Shown in pieces: positions 8,732 through 17,641 of a stretch of 64,000 nucleotides of DNA. Position 1 is the stretch's first letter. Each line of letters opens with the position of its first letter. The position numbers and the translations under genes were made by a program. The notes under the pieces are model-generated. The model was given only the letters and a program-made list of their open reading frames with translations, had not been told where the DNA came from and did not search any database. Source of the stretch: Cytophagales bacterium (GTDB taxonomy: Bacteria; Bacteroidota; Bacteroidia; Cytophagales; 172606-1); the NCBI GenBank assembly GCA_030446715.1, contig JAUJMU010000001.1, positions 124,001 to 188,000 on the forward strand. Direction: 5' to 3'.

Positions 8732-9184
8732 GGTCTGAAAAGGATGCGTAGCGGATGAATCATAAGCCGGCCACACCCGATCAGGAGCAGCCGGCGGCAA
8801 CGGATGCAAGTAAACAAGAATATTACACTCTTGCACCATTGCCACGTGCTTACCTGATGGCACCGGCGGTGCAGTGACTGTGAAGCCCTGGTCACTGCAA
8901 AAAAGCCCTCATCCCGGTTCAATCACGGTATAACCCCGTCCTGACGAAAACCACAACCCTGCTTCCGTTCGTGCAGCCCCGGCAAGTGCTGCCTTTACCC
9001 CTAAAGCCCTGCTTGCTTTGATGAATATCTGCTTAATAATACAAGCAATTTATGGTGAGTAAGGTATGCGCCCGGAATGCAACCCCCTTTTCTTCATTTA
9101 CTGGTCAAATTTGTTGCTGGTCTGCCCCCAGAATTTATTGATCCGGATACCTGACCGACTACCAAATCTCAATCCCTTTCGTGT
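8732..9184. other. 453-nt gene-free divergent region with leader hairpin
   Basis: Lies between the divergent purine permease and sensor genes. A perfect 9-bp stem (8870-8878 with 8891-8899) sits about 140 nt upstream of the permease start. I could not recognise a purine or SAM riboswitch core. The rest shows no convincing coding frame or promoter box. Confidence 0.5.
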
Positions 9185-11308
9185 ATGGCAAACACAACAA
9201 ACGATTCGCTGGAAAAGCAGCTGAAACCATTTCTGACCCAAGTCAATCTCCGGGCCGATAAGATAATCGGAAACGCCCTGTGGGTGTATTTTGCCTTCGG
9301 ACTCTTTCTGGCACCCTTTTACGGGACCTGGATGGTGGCCCTGGGCGTAGGCTCCCTGTGCCTGCTGGCCTACTGGATACCCCGGCTGGCGCTGCCCCGC
9401 CACAGCCTGCACCGGTACGTGAGCAGCGGCGTACTGGCAGTTTTCATGGCCCAGTTCATTTACCAGATGCACGGAATGTTTGAAATGCACTTTATAGCAT
9501 TTGTAGGCTGCACCCTGCTGATTGTGTACCAGAGCTGGAAACTGCAACTGCCGCTCATCGTGCTGGTGATGGTGCACCATGCCTCCTTTGCCTACCTGCA
9601 GGCCACCGGTACGGAGGGCATCTACTTTACCCAGATGGACTACATGGATCTGCAGACGTTTCTGTTTCACGGTGTCCTGGCGGCCCTCATTGTCGGCATC
9701 TGCGGCATCTGGGGCTACCGGTTCCGCCGGCAAACGCTGAATGCGGCCGGCCAGCTTCACCTGTTCCGGCAGCAGACCGACAACATCAATAACAACATCC
9801 GCTTTGCGGAAGAAATCAGCCAGGGCAATCTGGATGTGAATTTTCAGGCAGACGAAAATGATACGCTGAGCAAGGCGTTGCTGAATATGCGGCAAAGCCT
9901 GCTGGTGGCCGGCGAACGGGAGAAGCAGGAAAAATTCAAAACCATTGGCCTGGCAGAAGTTAGCGAAATTCTGCGGGCCAACAACGATCTGCACCAGCTG
10001 GCCGACCGGGTCATTGTCAAACTGGTAAAATACATGAAAGCCAACCAGGGCGGCTTGTTCATTCTGCAAAACGAAGATTCGGCCCAGCCTTACCTCGAAC
10101 TGGCCGCCTGCTACGCCTTTGACCGCAAGAAGTACATGCAGAAAAATCTGCAGATCGGTGAGGGACTCGTAGGGCAGGCCGTGCTGGAAAGAGACGTAAT
10201 CTACCTCACCGAGGTGCCGCAAAACTATATTCAGATCACCTCCGGCCTCGGCGGGGCCAATCCGAGGAGCATCCTGATCGTGCCGCTGGTGCTGAATGAC
10301 AGGATCGAAGGTGCCCTTGAACTGGCTTCTTTCAACGAATTTCAACCTTTTGAGATTGAATTCATGCAGAAGCTGGGCGAAAGCATTGCGTCTACCATTG
10401 CCTCCGTGAAGATCAACGAACGGACCCGGCACCTGCTGCAGGATTCGCAGATACAGTCGGAGCAGATGCGGGCTCAGGAAGAAGAGATGCGGCAGAATAT
10501 GGAAGAACTGGCTGCTACCCAGGAAGAAATGCAGCGCAAAAATGCGGAGATGGAGAGCCAGACGGCCGCCATTGATTATGCCCTGGCTACCATTGAGTTC
10601 AATATGGACGGAACCATTATCCGGGTCAATGATAAATTCCTGTCCATTATGACGTACTCAGCCGACGAAGTCAGAGGCCGGCACCACCGGATCCTGGTGG
10701 ACCCTGAGTATGCCGCCTCAGAAGAGTATCACCGGTTCTGGCAAGAACTGGGAGAAGGAAAAATGCAGACCGGGGACTTTGTACGCCTGAACAAGCAGAA
10801 ACAAAAGGTCTGGCTGAAGGCTACTTACACGCCTGCTTTTGATGCACATGGTGAACCATACAAAGTGGTCAAGTTTGCCCATGATATCACCATTCAGAAG
10901 CAGATGGAACTGGAGATGAGTGAAAAAGCCGAAGCATTGCAGCAGATCAATGAACAGATGCAGCTTCAGGAGGAAGCTATGCACCTGAATCTGCAGCAGA
11001 TGCAGCAAAAACAGCAGGAAATGGAAGCACTGCTGCAAAAATCACGGGAGAATGAAGAAATGATGCAGGCTCAGGAGGAAATCATGAAGCAGAGTCTGGA
11101 GGAAATGAATGCCATTCAGGAGTCTCTGAGAGAAAAAGCCGAAGAAGTAGAACGTGTACGGAACGAAGAAAAAAGCCGGGCCGAAGCAATGGCCGAATCC
11201 CAGAAAAAGAGTATGGAAAAAACACTTCAGAAGCACCGGGAAAAAGAAGGTCAGCTGACAGCCGAAGTAGCCGCCCTGAAGCAGGAACTGGAGCAGCGGC
11301 GTAAGTGA
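9185..11308 (+). CDS. Membrane sensor protein with GAF and PAS domains and coiled coils
   Basis: 707 residues. About 1-180: multi-helix membrane domain with the histidine pattern MHGMFEMHF and MVHHASFAY, as seen in membrane sensor modules of some chemoreceptors. About 195-250: HAMP-like/coiled linker. About 260-400: GAF domain. About 405-460: coiled coil. About 465-570: PAS domain (FNMDGTIIRVNDKFL to KVVKFAHDIT). About 570-707: a long Glu/Gln-rich coiled coil. There is no kinase, GGDEF, EAL or methyl-accepting signalling tip, so it probably signals through a partner or scaffolds. The histidine-rich membrane part may bind metal or haem (inference). Confidence 0.75.
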   Translation: MANTTNDSLEKQLKPFLTQVNLRADKIIGNALWVYFAFGLFLAPFYGTWMVALGVGSLCLLAYWIPRLALPRHSLHRYVSSGVLAVFMAQFIYQMHGMFEMHFIAFVGCTLLIVYQSWKLQLPLIVLVMVHHASFAYLQATGTEGIYFTQMDYMDLQTFLFHGVLAALIVGICGIWGYRFRRQTLNAAGQLHLFRQQTDNINNNIRFAEEISQGNLDVNFQADENDTLSKALLNMRQSLLVAGEREKQEKFKTIGLAEVSEILRANNDLHQLADRVIVKLVKYMKANQGGLFILQNEDSAQPYLELAACYAFDRKKYMQKNLQIGEGLVGQAVLERDVIYLTEVPQNYIQITSGLGGANPRSILIVPLVLNDRIEGALELASFNEFQPFEIEFMQKLGESIASTIASVKINERTRHLLQDSQIQSEQMRAQEEEMRQNMEELAATQEEMQRKNAEMESQTAAIDYALATIEFNMDGTIIRVNDKFLSIMTYSADEVRGRHHRILVDPEYAASEEYHRFWQELGEGKMQTGDFVRLNKQKQKVWLKATYTPAFDAHGEPYKVVKFAHDITIQKQMELEMSEKAEALQQINEQMQLQEEAMHLNLQQMQQKQQEMEALLQKSRENEEMMQAQEEIMKQSLEEMNAIQESLREKAEEVERVRNEEKSRAEAMAESQKKSMEKTLQKHREKEGQLTAEVAALKQELEQRRK

Positions 11309-11311
11309 TTT

Positions 11312-11476
11312 TTGAGACTTTAGATTTTAGACGGGAGACAGAAGAGTCTGACGCTGAAAGAGCTGCCCGGCCGCGAGGTCGGGCAGCTCTTTTTTCCGCC
11401 GTAGCATTAACAGATCTTATCATCCGTTGCACAGTCTGGAGTCTCACATCCAACGTCTGAGGTCTTAAGTCTCCTT
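11312..11476. repeat. Degenerate GAGAC/GTCTC-type intergenic repeats
   Basis: 11312-11345 is purine-rich (gagactttagattttagac, then gggagacag), and 11429-11476 carries the opposite-strand version (gtctggagtctcacatccaa, then cgtctgaggtc). They flank a terminator between convergent genes. The same degenerate words recur at other gene ends in this window. Confidence 0.6.
11357..11396 (+). terminator. Rho-independent terminator
   Basis: AGAGCTGCCCG (11359-11369) pairs with CGGGCAGCTCT (11380-11390), followed by TTTTT. It ends the sensor gene. Confidence 0.85.
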
Positions 11477-12110
11477 TAAGGTAAGCCGGGTCAGTAACCG
11501 GCGCAGGCCTTCTGCCTCCTCCACCGAACGCATGGGCGGCAACTGCAGCCACGCCCTCCGCAGCTGGTTGATTTCTGTTAAATGTGGCTGCTCGTGCGGG
11601 CTCAGGCGGTGCCAGATGCAAACCACAATGGCCGTTTTCAGGGTGCTTGCCTTTACGCGGATGCTGAAAGGAGAATAACGCGCCGGGTGAATATGCGCGT
11701 AGCTACCCGGCACCTCACCCCAGCGCAGCACCCATTCTGACTGGTCAGAGAGCGTCACCAGCCGGTAACCGCCGGCGGTCTGCAACCAGCCGGCGTACGC
11801 ACCTGGCTCCAGCAGGTGATATTCCGACAGGTACCCGGCAACCCCTTCTGCAATGGCCGCGGGAAGCAAGGCACCGGTGTATACATCCATCTGCGAATTG
11901 CCAAGGGTGGTGAGCCGGGCGGCCACTTCCGGCATTACAGTTTCGCCCTGAAGTGCGTGTTCTTCAATAAATGTTCTGATCCATAAAAGGTGGTGCCCAT
12001 TTCCGCATCACGGCGTCGCCCCGGAGTGCGTGTTCTCCGATAAAAGATCTGATCCATAACAGGTGGTGCTTGAGCGGATGGAAAAGCACCGGTGGGTGAA
12101 CGGAGTCCAT
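11465..12110 (-). pseudogene. Conserved hypothetical gene disrupted by tandem duplication
   Basis: An intact 156-codon frame (11935-11465) begins MPEVAARLTT. Upstream, the minus strand codes for MDSVHPPVLFHPLKHHLLWI from an ATG at 12110, then RSFIGEHALRGDAVM, then runs out of frame. The segment coding HHLLWIRxFIxEHALxG is present twice with a 73-bp period, and the second copy reads in frame into MPEV. The ancestral protein therefore probably began at 12110 and had about 190 residues. Today a product could only start at 11935, missing about 35 residues. No function known; it contains a conserved-looking HIHPARYSP segment. Confidence 0.65.
11943..12068. repeat. Diverged tandem duplication, 53-bp copies, 73-bp period
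   Basis: 11943-11995 and 12016-12068 align over 53 nt with about nine differences (both start TCGCCC and end GGTGGTG). Similarity continues more weakly into the sequence between the copies, with a one-base gap. Confidence 0.85.
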
Positions 12111-12116
12111 AGATTT

Positions 12117-12701
12117 TCAAATCAACAGGGCCGGAACCATCAGTGTCAGCAGCAGAAACATAAGGGCGTGTATGTGCAGCATAAAGGTCAGATGCTCCAT
12201 GTCAATAATGCCGGGTTTGCCTCCCCCACCCCTGAAAGTCAGCACTGAATCTACCTTCCGGAACTCAGCCTCCGAAAGTCTGGCCTGCAAACTGCGTCTC
12301 ACCTCTGCCTTCACCGAGTCTGCCTGCGTGGTACTGCTTGCGGAAGCTTCCGGCAGGATAGGCGAAGCGCCCCCGATTCGGTTGACGGTCACCAGCGACA
12401 TTACTGAAAAATAGAGAAGGCTGATAAATAAATACAGCCGCAGCGGATGCATGTAGCGTACCCGCCGGCCAGCCACGAACTCGACCGTCAGGTAGCCGGG
12501 CCTGAGCAAAAAAGGGTAGATTGTTTTTACGAACCGGGAGTCGTACGAAAAAAAATCACTGATTACTTCAATGGCCAGCGTGCCAAACGAAGCCAGCTTG
12601 TCGGAATTACGCTGGCTGCACCGGGGGCAATAATCAAAGTCCGGCTCCAGCGGATAACCGCAGTTCTGGCACCGCGGGTTCTTGCGGAGGGTTTTGGGCA
12701 T
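12117..12701 (-). CDS. DUF3667 domain-containing membrane protein
   Basis: 194 residues. It starts with a zinc-ribbon-like pair of CxxC motifs (CQNCGYPLEPDFDYCPRC), followed by the DUF3667 core: FFSYDSRFVKTIYPFLLRPG, GRRVRYMHPLRLYLFIS and two membrane segments. Function of the family is unknown. The protein ends abruptly after a second hydrophobic segment (LLLTLMVPALLI), so it may be shorter at the C-terminus than relatives. The next gene on this strand originally started at 12110. Confidence 0.8.
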   Translation of the reverse strand: MPKTLRKNPRCQNCGYPLEPDFDYCPRCSQRNSDKLASFGTLAIEVISDFFSYDSRFVKTIYPFLLRPGYLTVEFVAGRRVRYMHPLRLYLFISLLYFSVMSLVTVNRIGGASPILPEASASSTTQADSVKAEVRRSLQARLSEAEFRKVDSVLTFRGGGGKPGIIDMEHLTFMLHIHALMFLLLTLMVPALLI

Positions 12702-12915
12702 ACTGGGGTAGGATGATAAATTTTAAATGCTGAATGTTAAATGAGAACCTGATCCTGAGTTGCGCCGGATTCATTGAGCATTATAAAAGTACATATTTAC
12801 GGATTGTCCGGAAACTGAAGGTGGGTAAGGTTTAGGCAAAAGTTAAGTCCTGCCGGGCCTGGTGAACTGGTTACCTTCGGGAAAAGAATAAAATCCCCAT
12901 TCCTTCTGTCTGGCT

Positions 12916-13938
12916 ATGAAATTCAACCGATACAAAAGAGCAGTATTACTCGGGTTTTTGCTCAATGCTGCCTTTGCGGGGCAGGCAGTGGCCCAGTCAG
13001 CGCCGGCTGCCGGCAAAAGTGATATCGAATACGATGCCGTCTCCGACGACCCCTACGACCTCAACAAGATGTGGCTCCATTTCTATCCGGTATACGCGGA
13101 TGGCTTTGCCACCAACTTCAATGTGGGATTCGGCGGACAGGCCAACTATTACCTCAAAAACAAGTTTGATTTCCGGCTTCATGCCCGTAAAACCTACACC
13201 AAAGGCACTGACTTCTCGCGCATCAACGGCGAAAGAAGAGCTTCTTCGGACAACCGGATGGAACCTTACAAGTACATTGAAGGCGGCGCTACCTATCACC
13301 TGCGCGACGAAGGCAGTGCCGGCGAAGCCAAAATCGTAGTGTACACCAAACGATATGCCGACAACAAATGGGCTTCCACCGTACCGGAATACATCCGCAT
13401 ACCGGCCAAAGTGCGCAAGATTACGGGCATCCGCCTGGGCGGCTACTACTGGGGCAGTTCCACCGACCTGGGCAGTGTGCTGGAAAAACAAAACCTGCAC
13501 CTCGTCAGCGCCGGCAACGACACCATCAGCCGGGTTGGCCTTTTCGGCAACGTACAGTCGGCCGGCATGTATCTGGGTGGTTCGCTGGGCCGCTTCCGCA
13601 ACGTGGTGGTGAAGCCAAAGAAATACGACGTGGCAGTCAATGATGTTCTCTTTACCGGCTACGCAGATATCATCTACGCCCCGTATGTACAACTGCAGAC
13701 CGTGCGGAAAAACGGCGCGGACTACTCAGTGGAAAATGTGAAGCTGCGGAACTTTGGCTTCCGGGCCGGTCTGGAAGGCATGTTCAACCGCGATTTCTCC
13801 TGGTCATACGGCGGCGAAATCGGTTACCGTCCCTCCTTGCAGAGCCGCGGCTTCTACGCTATGTTCAAGGTGGGTTTTGCTTTCGCCTCCAGGATGCAGC
13901 AGCAGCGGATGTCGTACAAGGCCGGCGGGGCTGAGTAA
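12916..13938 (+). CDS. Secreted/outer-membrane protein, unknown family
   Basis: 340 residues with a signal peptide (about 1-26, ending AVAQ). The mature part is rich in alternating aromatic/polar strands (for example NVGFGGQANYYL, GGYYWGSST, FRAGLEGMF) and ends with a strand-like FYAMFKVGFAFASR, consistent with a beta-barrel. No named family recognised. It stands alone on the plus strand. Confidence 0.65.
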   Translation: MKFNRYKRAVLLGFLLNAAFAGQAVAQSAPAAGKSDIEYDAVSDDPYDLNKMWLHFYPVYADGFATNFNVGFGGQANYYLKNKFDFRLHARKTYTKGTDFSRINGERRASSDNRMEPYKYIEGGATYHLRDEGSAGEAKIVVYTKRYADNKWASTVPEYIRIPAKVRKITGIRLGGYYWGSSTDLGSVLEKQNLHLVSAGNDTISRVGLFGNVQSAGMYLGGSLGRFRNVVVKPKKYDVAVNDVLFTGYADIIYAPYVQLQTVRKNGADYSVENVKLRNFGFRAGLEGMFNRDFSWSYGGEIGYRPSLQSRGFYAMFKVGFAFASRMQQQRMSYKAGGAE

Positions 13939-14289
13939 ACAGCAGCCGGCGGGACAGCGGGCAGCGTTTTGCCAATGAGCACCGGCCCGGGCAATTGATT
14001 CCCCGCTGCTTTCCCCTGTCTGATTGTTATGAGCAACTCTACAACGCCACCACGGACTGGCCCTGTGCTAAAAGCACTTCACTGACTGATCGGGCAGTGA
14101 TTCCATTGCGCAAAGAGCCGTCCACCAGACCTTTGAAGCGGTCAAACCCGGCCTTATTCCGGCTCAAACTCCAGATATTTACATGCCCTTGCAAAAGCGA
14201 TCAATTCTATGCCAAGTCAGACCCTGCCTCTTAACTAATGAGTTTGTAAATGGGTGGAAATGGGTGTATAATTGGGTGTCGGGGAAATT
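13939..14289. other. 351-nt region without an intact gene
   Basis: A minus-strand frame of about 50 codons ending at 14039-14041 (reading ...AGFDRFKGLVDGSLRNG...) looks protein-like and may be the tail of a decayed gene, but I cannot name it. Just before the Fic gene, TGGGTG occurs three times (14251-14278), a weak short repeat. Confidence 0.3.
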
Positions 14290-15339
14290 ATGCTCAATAC
14301 AACCACTTTACAAGTCAATCTGGAGTTCCTTAATCTAATCAGTGAAATTGATGAGTTTAAGGGTGCCTGGCGTACATTAGGGACTCTGGCACCAGAACGC
14401 CTGTCCGCTCTGCGCCGTGTAGCAACCATTGAAAGCATCGGCTCATCTACGCGGATTGAAGGCAGCAAGCTCTCTGACCGGGATATCGAACGCTTACTAT
14501 CCAACCTGGAAATCCAGTCATTTGCTACACGGGACGAGCAGGAAGTTGCTGGTTATGCCGCTGTAATGAATACGGTTTTCCGGGCATGGGAAGACATCCC
14601 TGTTACTGAAAATTACATCCAGCAGTTGCACGGGGACTTGCTGACCTACAGCGAAAAGGACACCTGGCACCGCGGACGATATAAAACTACCTCTAACTCC
14701 GTTGCCGCTTTTGACGCGGCAGGAAAACAAGTTGGAGTCGTTTTTGAAACGGCTACGCCTTTCGATACGCCTTTTCTAATGAGTGAACTGGTAGCTTGGT
14801 TGAACAAAGCCCGGGAAGAGCGGCGTTTGCACCCTGTATTGATTATAGGTGTGTTTGTTGTTGTCTTCCTAGAGATTCACCCGTTTCAGGACGGCAATGG
14901 CCGTCTTAGCCGTATTCTAACGACACTACTGCTGTTACAGGCTGGCTATGCCTATGTACCCTACAGCTCATTGGAAAGCGTCATTGAGCAGAATAAGGAA
15001 GCCTATTACCTGGCTCTGCGTCAAACACAAGGGACTATTCGCACTGACGCGCCCAACTGGCAGCCGTGGCTTGTTTTCTTCCTGCGGGCCATGCAACAGC
15101 AAAAGCAGTGTCTTGCCAGAAAGGTTGAACGCGAGAAGATTGTTCTTTCCAATTTGCCGGAACTCTCCGTGCAAATCCTTGAGCATGCTCGTGCTCATGG
15201 ACGTGTGACAATTGGGGAAATGATCCAATTGACCGGAGTTAGCCGCAACACCCTCAAAGATCACTTCCGCGCCTTGACAGAAAAGAACCATCTAATACAG
15301 CACGGTGGCGGACGGACCACTTGGTACAGCTTGCCTTAG
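14290..15339 (+). CDS. Fic family protein (AMPylase-type) with C-terminal HTH
   Basis: 349 residues from the ATG at 14290; the frame extends to a TTG at 14272, but that start is less likely. An N-terminal inhibitory motif SSTRIEG (S/T-xxx-E-G type) lies about residues 55-61. The Fic core motif EIHPFQDGNGRLSR lies about 195-210, with the catalytic His and the nucleotide-binding DGNGR. The C-terminal ~70 residues form a winged-helix-like domain (VTIGEMIQLTGVSRNTLKDH). Fic proteins transfer AMP or other nucleotides to target proteins; the inhibitory Glu keeps them off until relieved. It lies 70 nt before the Argonaute operon on the same strand, but its composition is closer to the core genome. 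Confidence 0.9.
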   Translation: MLNTTTLQVNLEFLNLISEIDEFKGAWRTLGTLAPERLSALRRVATIESIGSSTRIEGSKLSDRDIERLLSNLEIQSFATRDEQEVAGYAAVMNTVFRAWEDIPVTENYIQQLHGDLLTYSEKDTWHRGRYKTTSNSVAAFDAAGKQVGVVFETATPFDTPFLMSELVAWLNKAREERRLHPVLIIGVFVVVFLEIHPFQDGNGRLSRILTTLLLLQAGYAYVPYSSLESVIEQNKEAYYLALRQTQGTIRTDAPNWQPWLVFFLRAMQQQKQCLARKVEREKIVLSNLPELSVQILEHARAHGRVTIGEMIQLTGVSRNTLKDHFRALTEKNHLIQHGGGRTTWYSLP

Positions 15340-15409
15340 CCATTTTACATCAGTCACGACTGTGCAACGCATCGTTGACGACCTCAGTGATTCAAAGTAA
15401 ATTTAGTAT

Positions 15410-17641
15410 ATGAAATCCAACTTTTATCCTATTGCTTTTGACTTCGAAGAGTTTGATGTTCAGCGAATCCCTTTTCAAGAAGGTTTACTGTCACAGTTAA
15501 AACGGGTTCATAATGCTACCTACTCGTTCTTCCGCCGTGGGGATTTCATTTATATTTCGCCTGGTACACCAGATGCAGAACCACTAGGCCAAACCGTCCG
15601 TCTACGCATTCAAGAGCATCTTCATGTTGTAAGCTCATTAATTAAGCACGTATTTTTCCGCGCTGTCAAAGAGGCGCAACCTACGTTGCAGCCTGAATTT
15701 TATCCGTTTCGATTTGCTGCAAGACGTTCAGACTTTGATCTGGCGTGGAAGTATGTTCCGGATCATCTACGTAGAGTGCTAACTTTTAAACGTATTACTG
15801 AGGTGCAATTCCGTGAGCATGCAAATACAAATCAACGTTTAGTGTTTGGGGCACTTATAAACCATCAGTACAAATGGAATTTAAGTCGTAATTGTAAAGA
15901 GCTACTAGAAGCTGGCTTTAATGTAAGCAACAGAGAGGTGACAGGAACTCAATCACCTGACTATGCTGATGGCGTAGTAGCACCTGAAATTTCTCTACTT
16001 GGCAGAATACAAAAAGTAAATGGTAGCACAGCGGTAATTGATACTCATAATGGATTGGAAAATTACTCTCTTAAAGATTTGCATCTGCATAACTCTAGGG
16101 AAAATATCACTGCCTTTCTCAGATGGGCTATCGGTGAATCTCAGGCAGATCAAGTTTTACGAAGCATCAAGGATCGAGAAGCCCAGAAGCTGAAGCTTTC
16201 CGTAACAATGTCAGAAATCGAAGCTATGGGCCAATGGCTGAGTGGTTTGAACTATCACAATTTCGACTCCTTTGGCTTTCGTATTACACAAGACAATACT
16301 GTAGTTTCGCCCGCTAGTTTTTCATTGACAAAACCCAATCTTATATTTGATTTAAGCAAAACCAGGGTCCATTCGAAACCCTCAATCGGGCTAAATATGT
16401 ATGGCCCTTATAGCCGCTCTGCCGGATTTTCCGGGAATTCTCCGCGTATCTTGGTCATTTTTCATCGTCAACATGCGGGCGATTTTACCAGATTTCTAGC
16501 TCACTTACGCGATGGTGTGCCAGAGCACCAATGGTTTCCTAATGGTATGATTGGTAAGTACCGTTTAACTAATATGACGTTTCATATTGAGGAACTTACT
16601 AATTATTCTGTTGAGGAATATTTAGGTGCGATTGAGCGAGGTGTAGGTAAGCAAGATGCCGCTTTTGATCTGGCTATTATCGAAACTTCAGAAGATTTCC
16701 GGAGTTTGCAGAATACTGAAAATCCCTATTTTAGAGCAAAAGCCATGCTTTATATGCAGGGTACCACTGTACAATCTATCAAGCCTGATACAGTAAGATC
16801 ACCCACATATACAATTGACGGTATTGCTCTTCAGATATACGCCAAACTTGGAGGTACCCCTTGGACTGTTCCTGGTGATCAGAGTGTGGATCGGGAATTA
16901 GTAATTGGAATAGGTAGCACAATCTTACGGCAAGGCCAGTATGCTGGTGCCGCGCAGACACGTTATGTAGGAATTAGCACTTACTTTTCAGCTGATGGAA
17001 AATATCTCACAAACAGTCGCACACAAAATGTACCATATGAGCAATATTTTGATGAGTTACTACGGAACATCAAGTCAGCAATAGATCGTCTTTCTAATGA
17101 GTATAGCTGAAACGACGGTGACCGCGTCCGGCTTATATTCCATATTTTCAAACCGATTAAAAATATGGAAGCCGATGTAGTTAGTCGCCTTGTTAGCGAG
17201 TATCCTCAATATGATATTCGATTTGCATTTGTCACTTTAGTTGAACGCCACCCTTACATATTATATGACGAACACCAACAGGGTAATAACGGAAAGGGAG
17301 CTAATGTGCCCAGCCGAGGTTATGCGTTACCCATATCGACGCGTGAATGCCTGGTTCACTTATTAGGTAACCGGGAGGTACGAACGGCATGGCATGGTTC
17401 TCCTACCCCAGTATTAGTACGTATTCACGAGCAGTCTACATTCTTGGATTTACAGTACATCGTACAACAAGTTTTCAAGTTCAGTCGCTTATCTTTTAGG
17501 TCTTTTGGCCCAAGCTATACGCCAGCAACTCTTCTGTATGCCAACCTGCTTACAAGACAGTTGAAAGATTTACAAACCATGCCCGGTTGGAACTCTACAG
17601 TTGCTAGTACTCAGTTAAGGCAAAAAAAATGGTTTCTCTAG
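15410..17641 (+). pseudogene. Prokaryotic Argonaute (long, catalytically inactive), in-frame TGA
   Basis: The frame runs 566 codons to a TGA at 17108-17110, then continues open in the same frame (GDRVRLIFHIFKPIKN, MEADVV) to a natural Argonaute end KKWFL at 17641; total about 743 codons. N-terminal/L1/PAZ-like region about 1-330 (for example VVAPEISLLGRIQ). MID motif NPYFRAKAMLYMQGTTVQ about 442-460. PIWI: ALQIYAKLGGTPWTVP about 476-491 and ELVIGIGST. The first catalytic Asp is Gly here (IGIGS), and the later Asp position is FHIFKP instead of the HRDG type, so target cleavage is not expected. The TGA probably arose from TGG. AT-rich composition points to transfer. It could be reading-through, a sequencing error or a true pseudogene. 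Confidence 0.8.

Noticed and set aside
8732-8935. Purine or SAM riboswitch before the permease gene
   Set aside because: The conserved cores of these riboswitches could not be found; only a simple hairpin is present.
9098-10432. 444-codon minus-strand frame opposite the sensor gene
   Set aside because: Codon-bias shadow of the sensor; the plus-strand product has clear GAF and PAS domains.
13000-13700. Long minus-strand open frame opposite the outer-membrane protein gene
   Set aside because: It is the mirror of a well-supported GC-rich gene with a signal peptide; its translation has no domain.
14251-14278. TGGGTG triplet as a regulator-binding array
   Set aside because: Only three short, unevenly spaced copies; chance is likely.
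17100-17170. Selenocysteine or programmed readthrough at the TGA in the Argonaute gene
   Set aside because: No SECIS-like hairpin directly after the TGA was evident and Argonautes do not use selenocysteine. A nonsense change or error is simpler.
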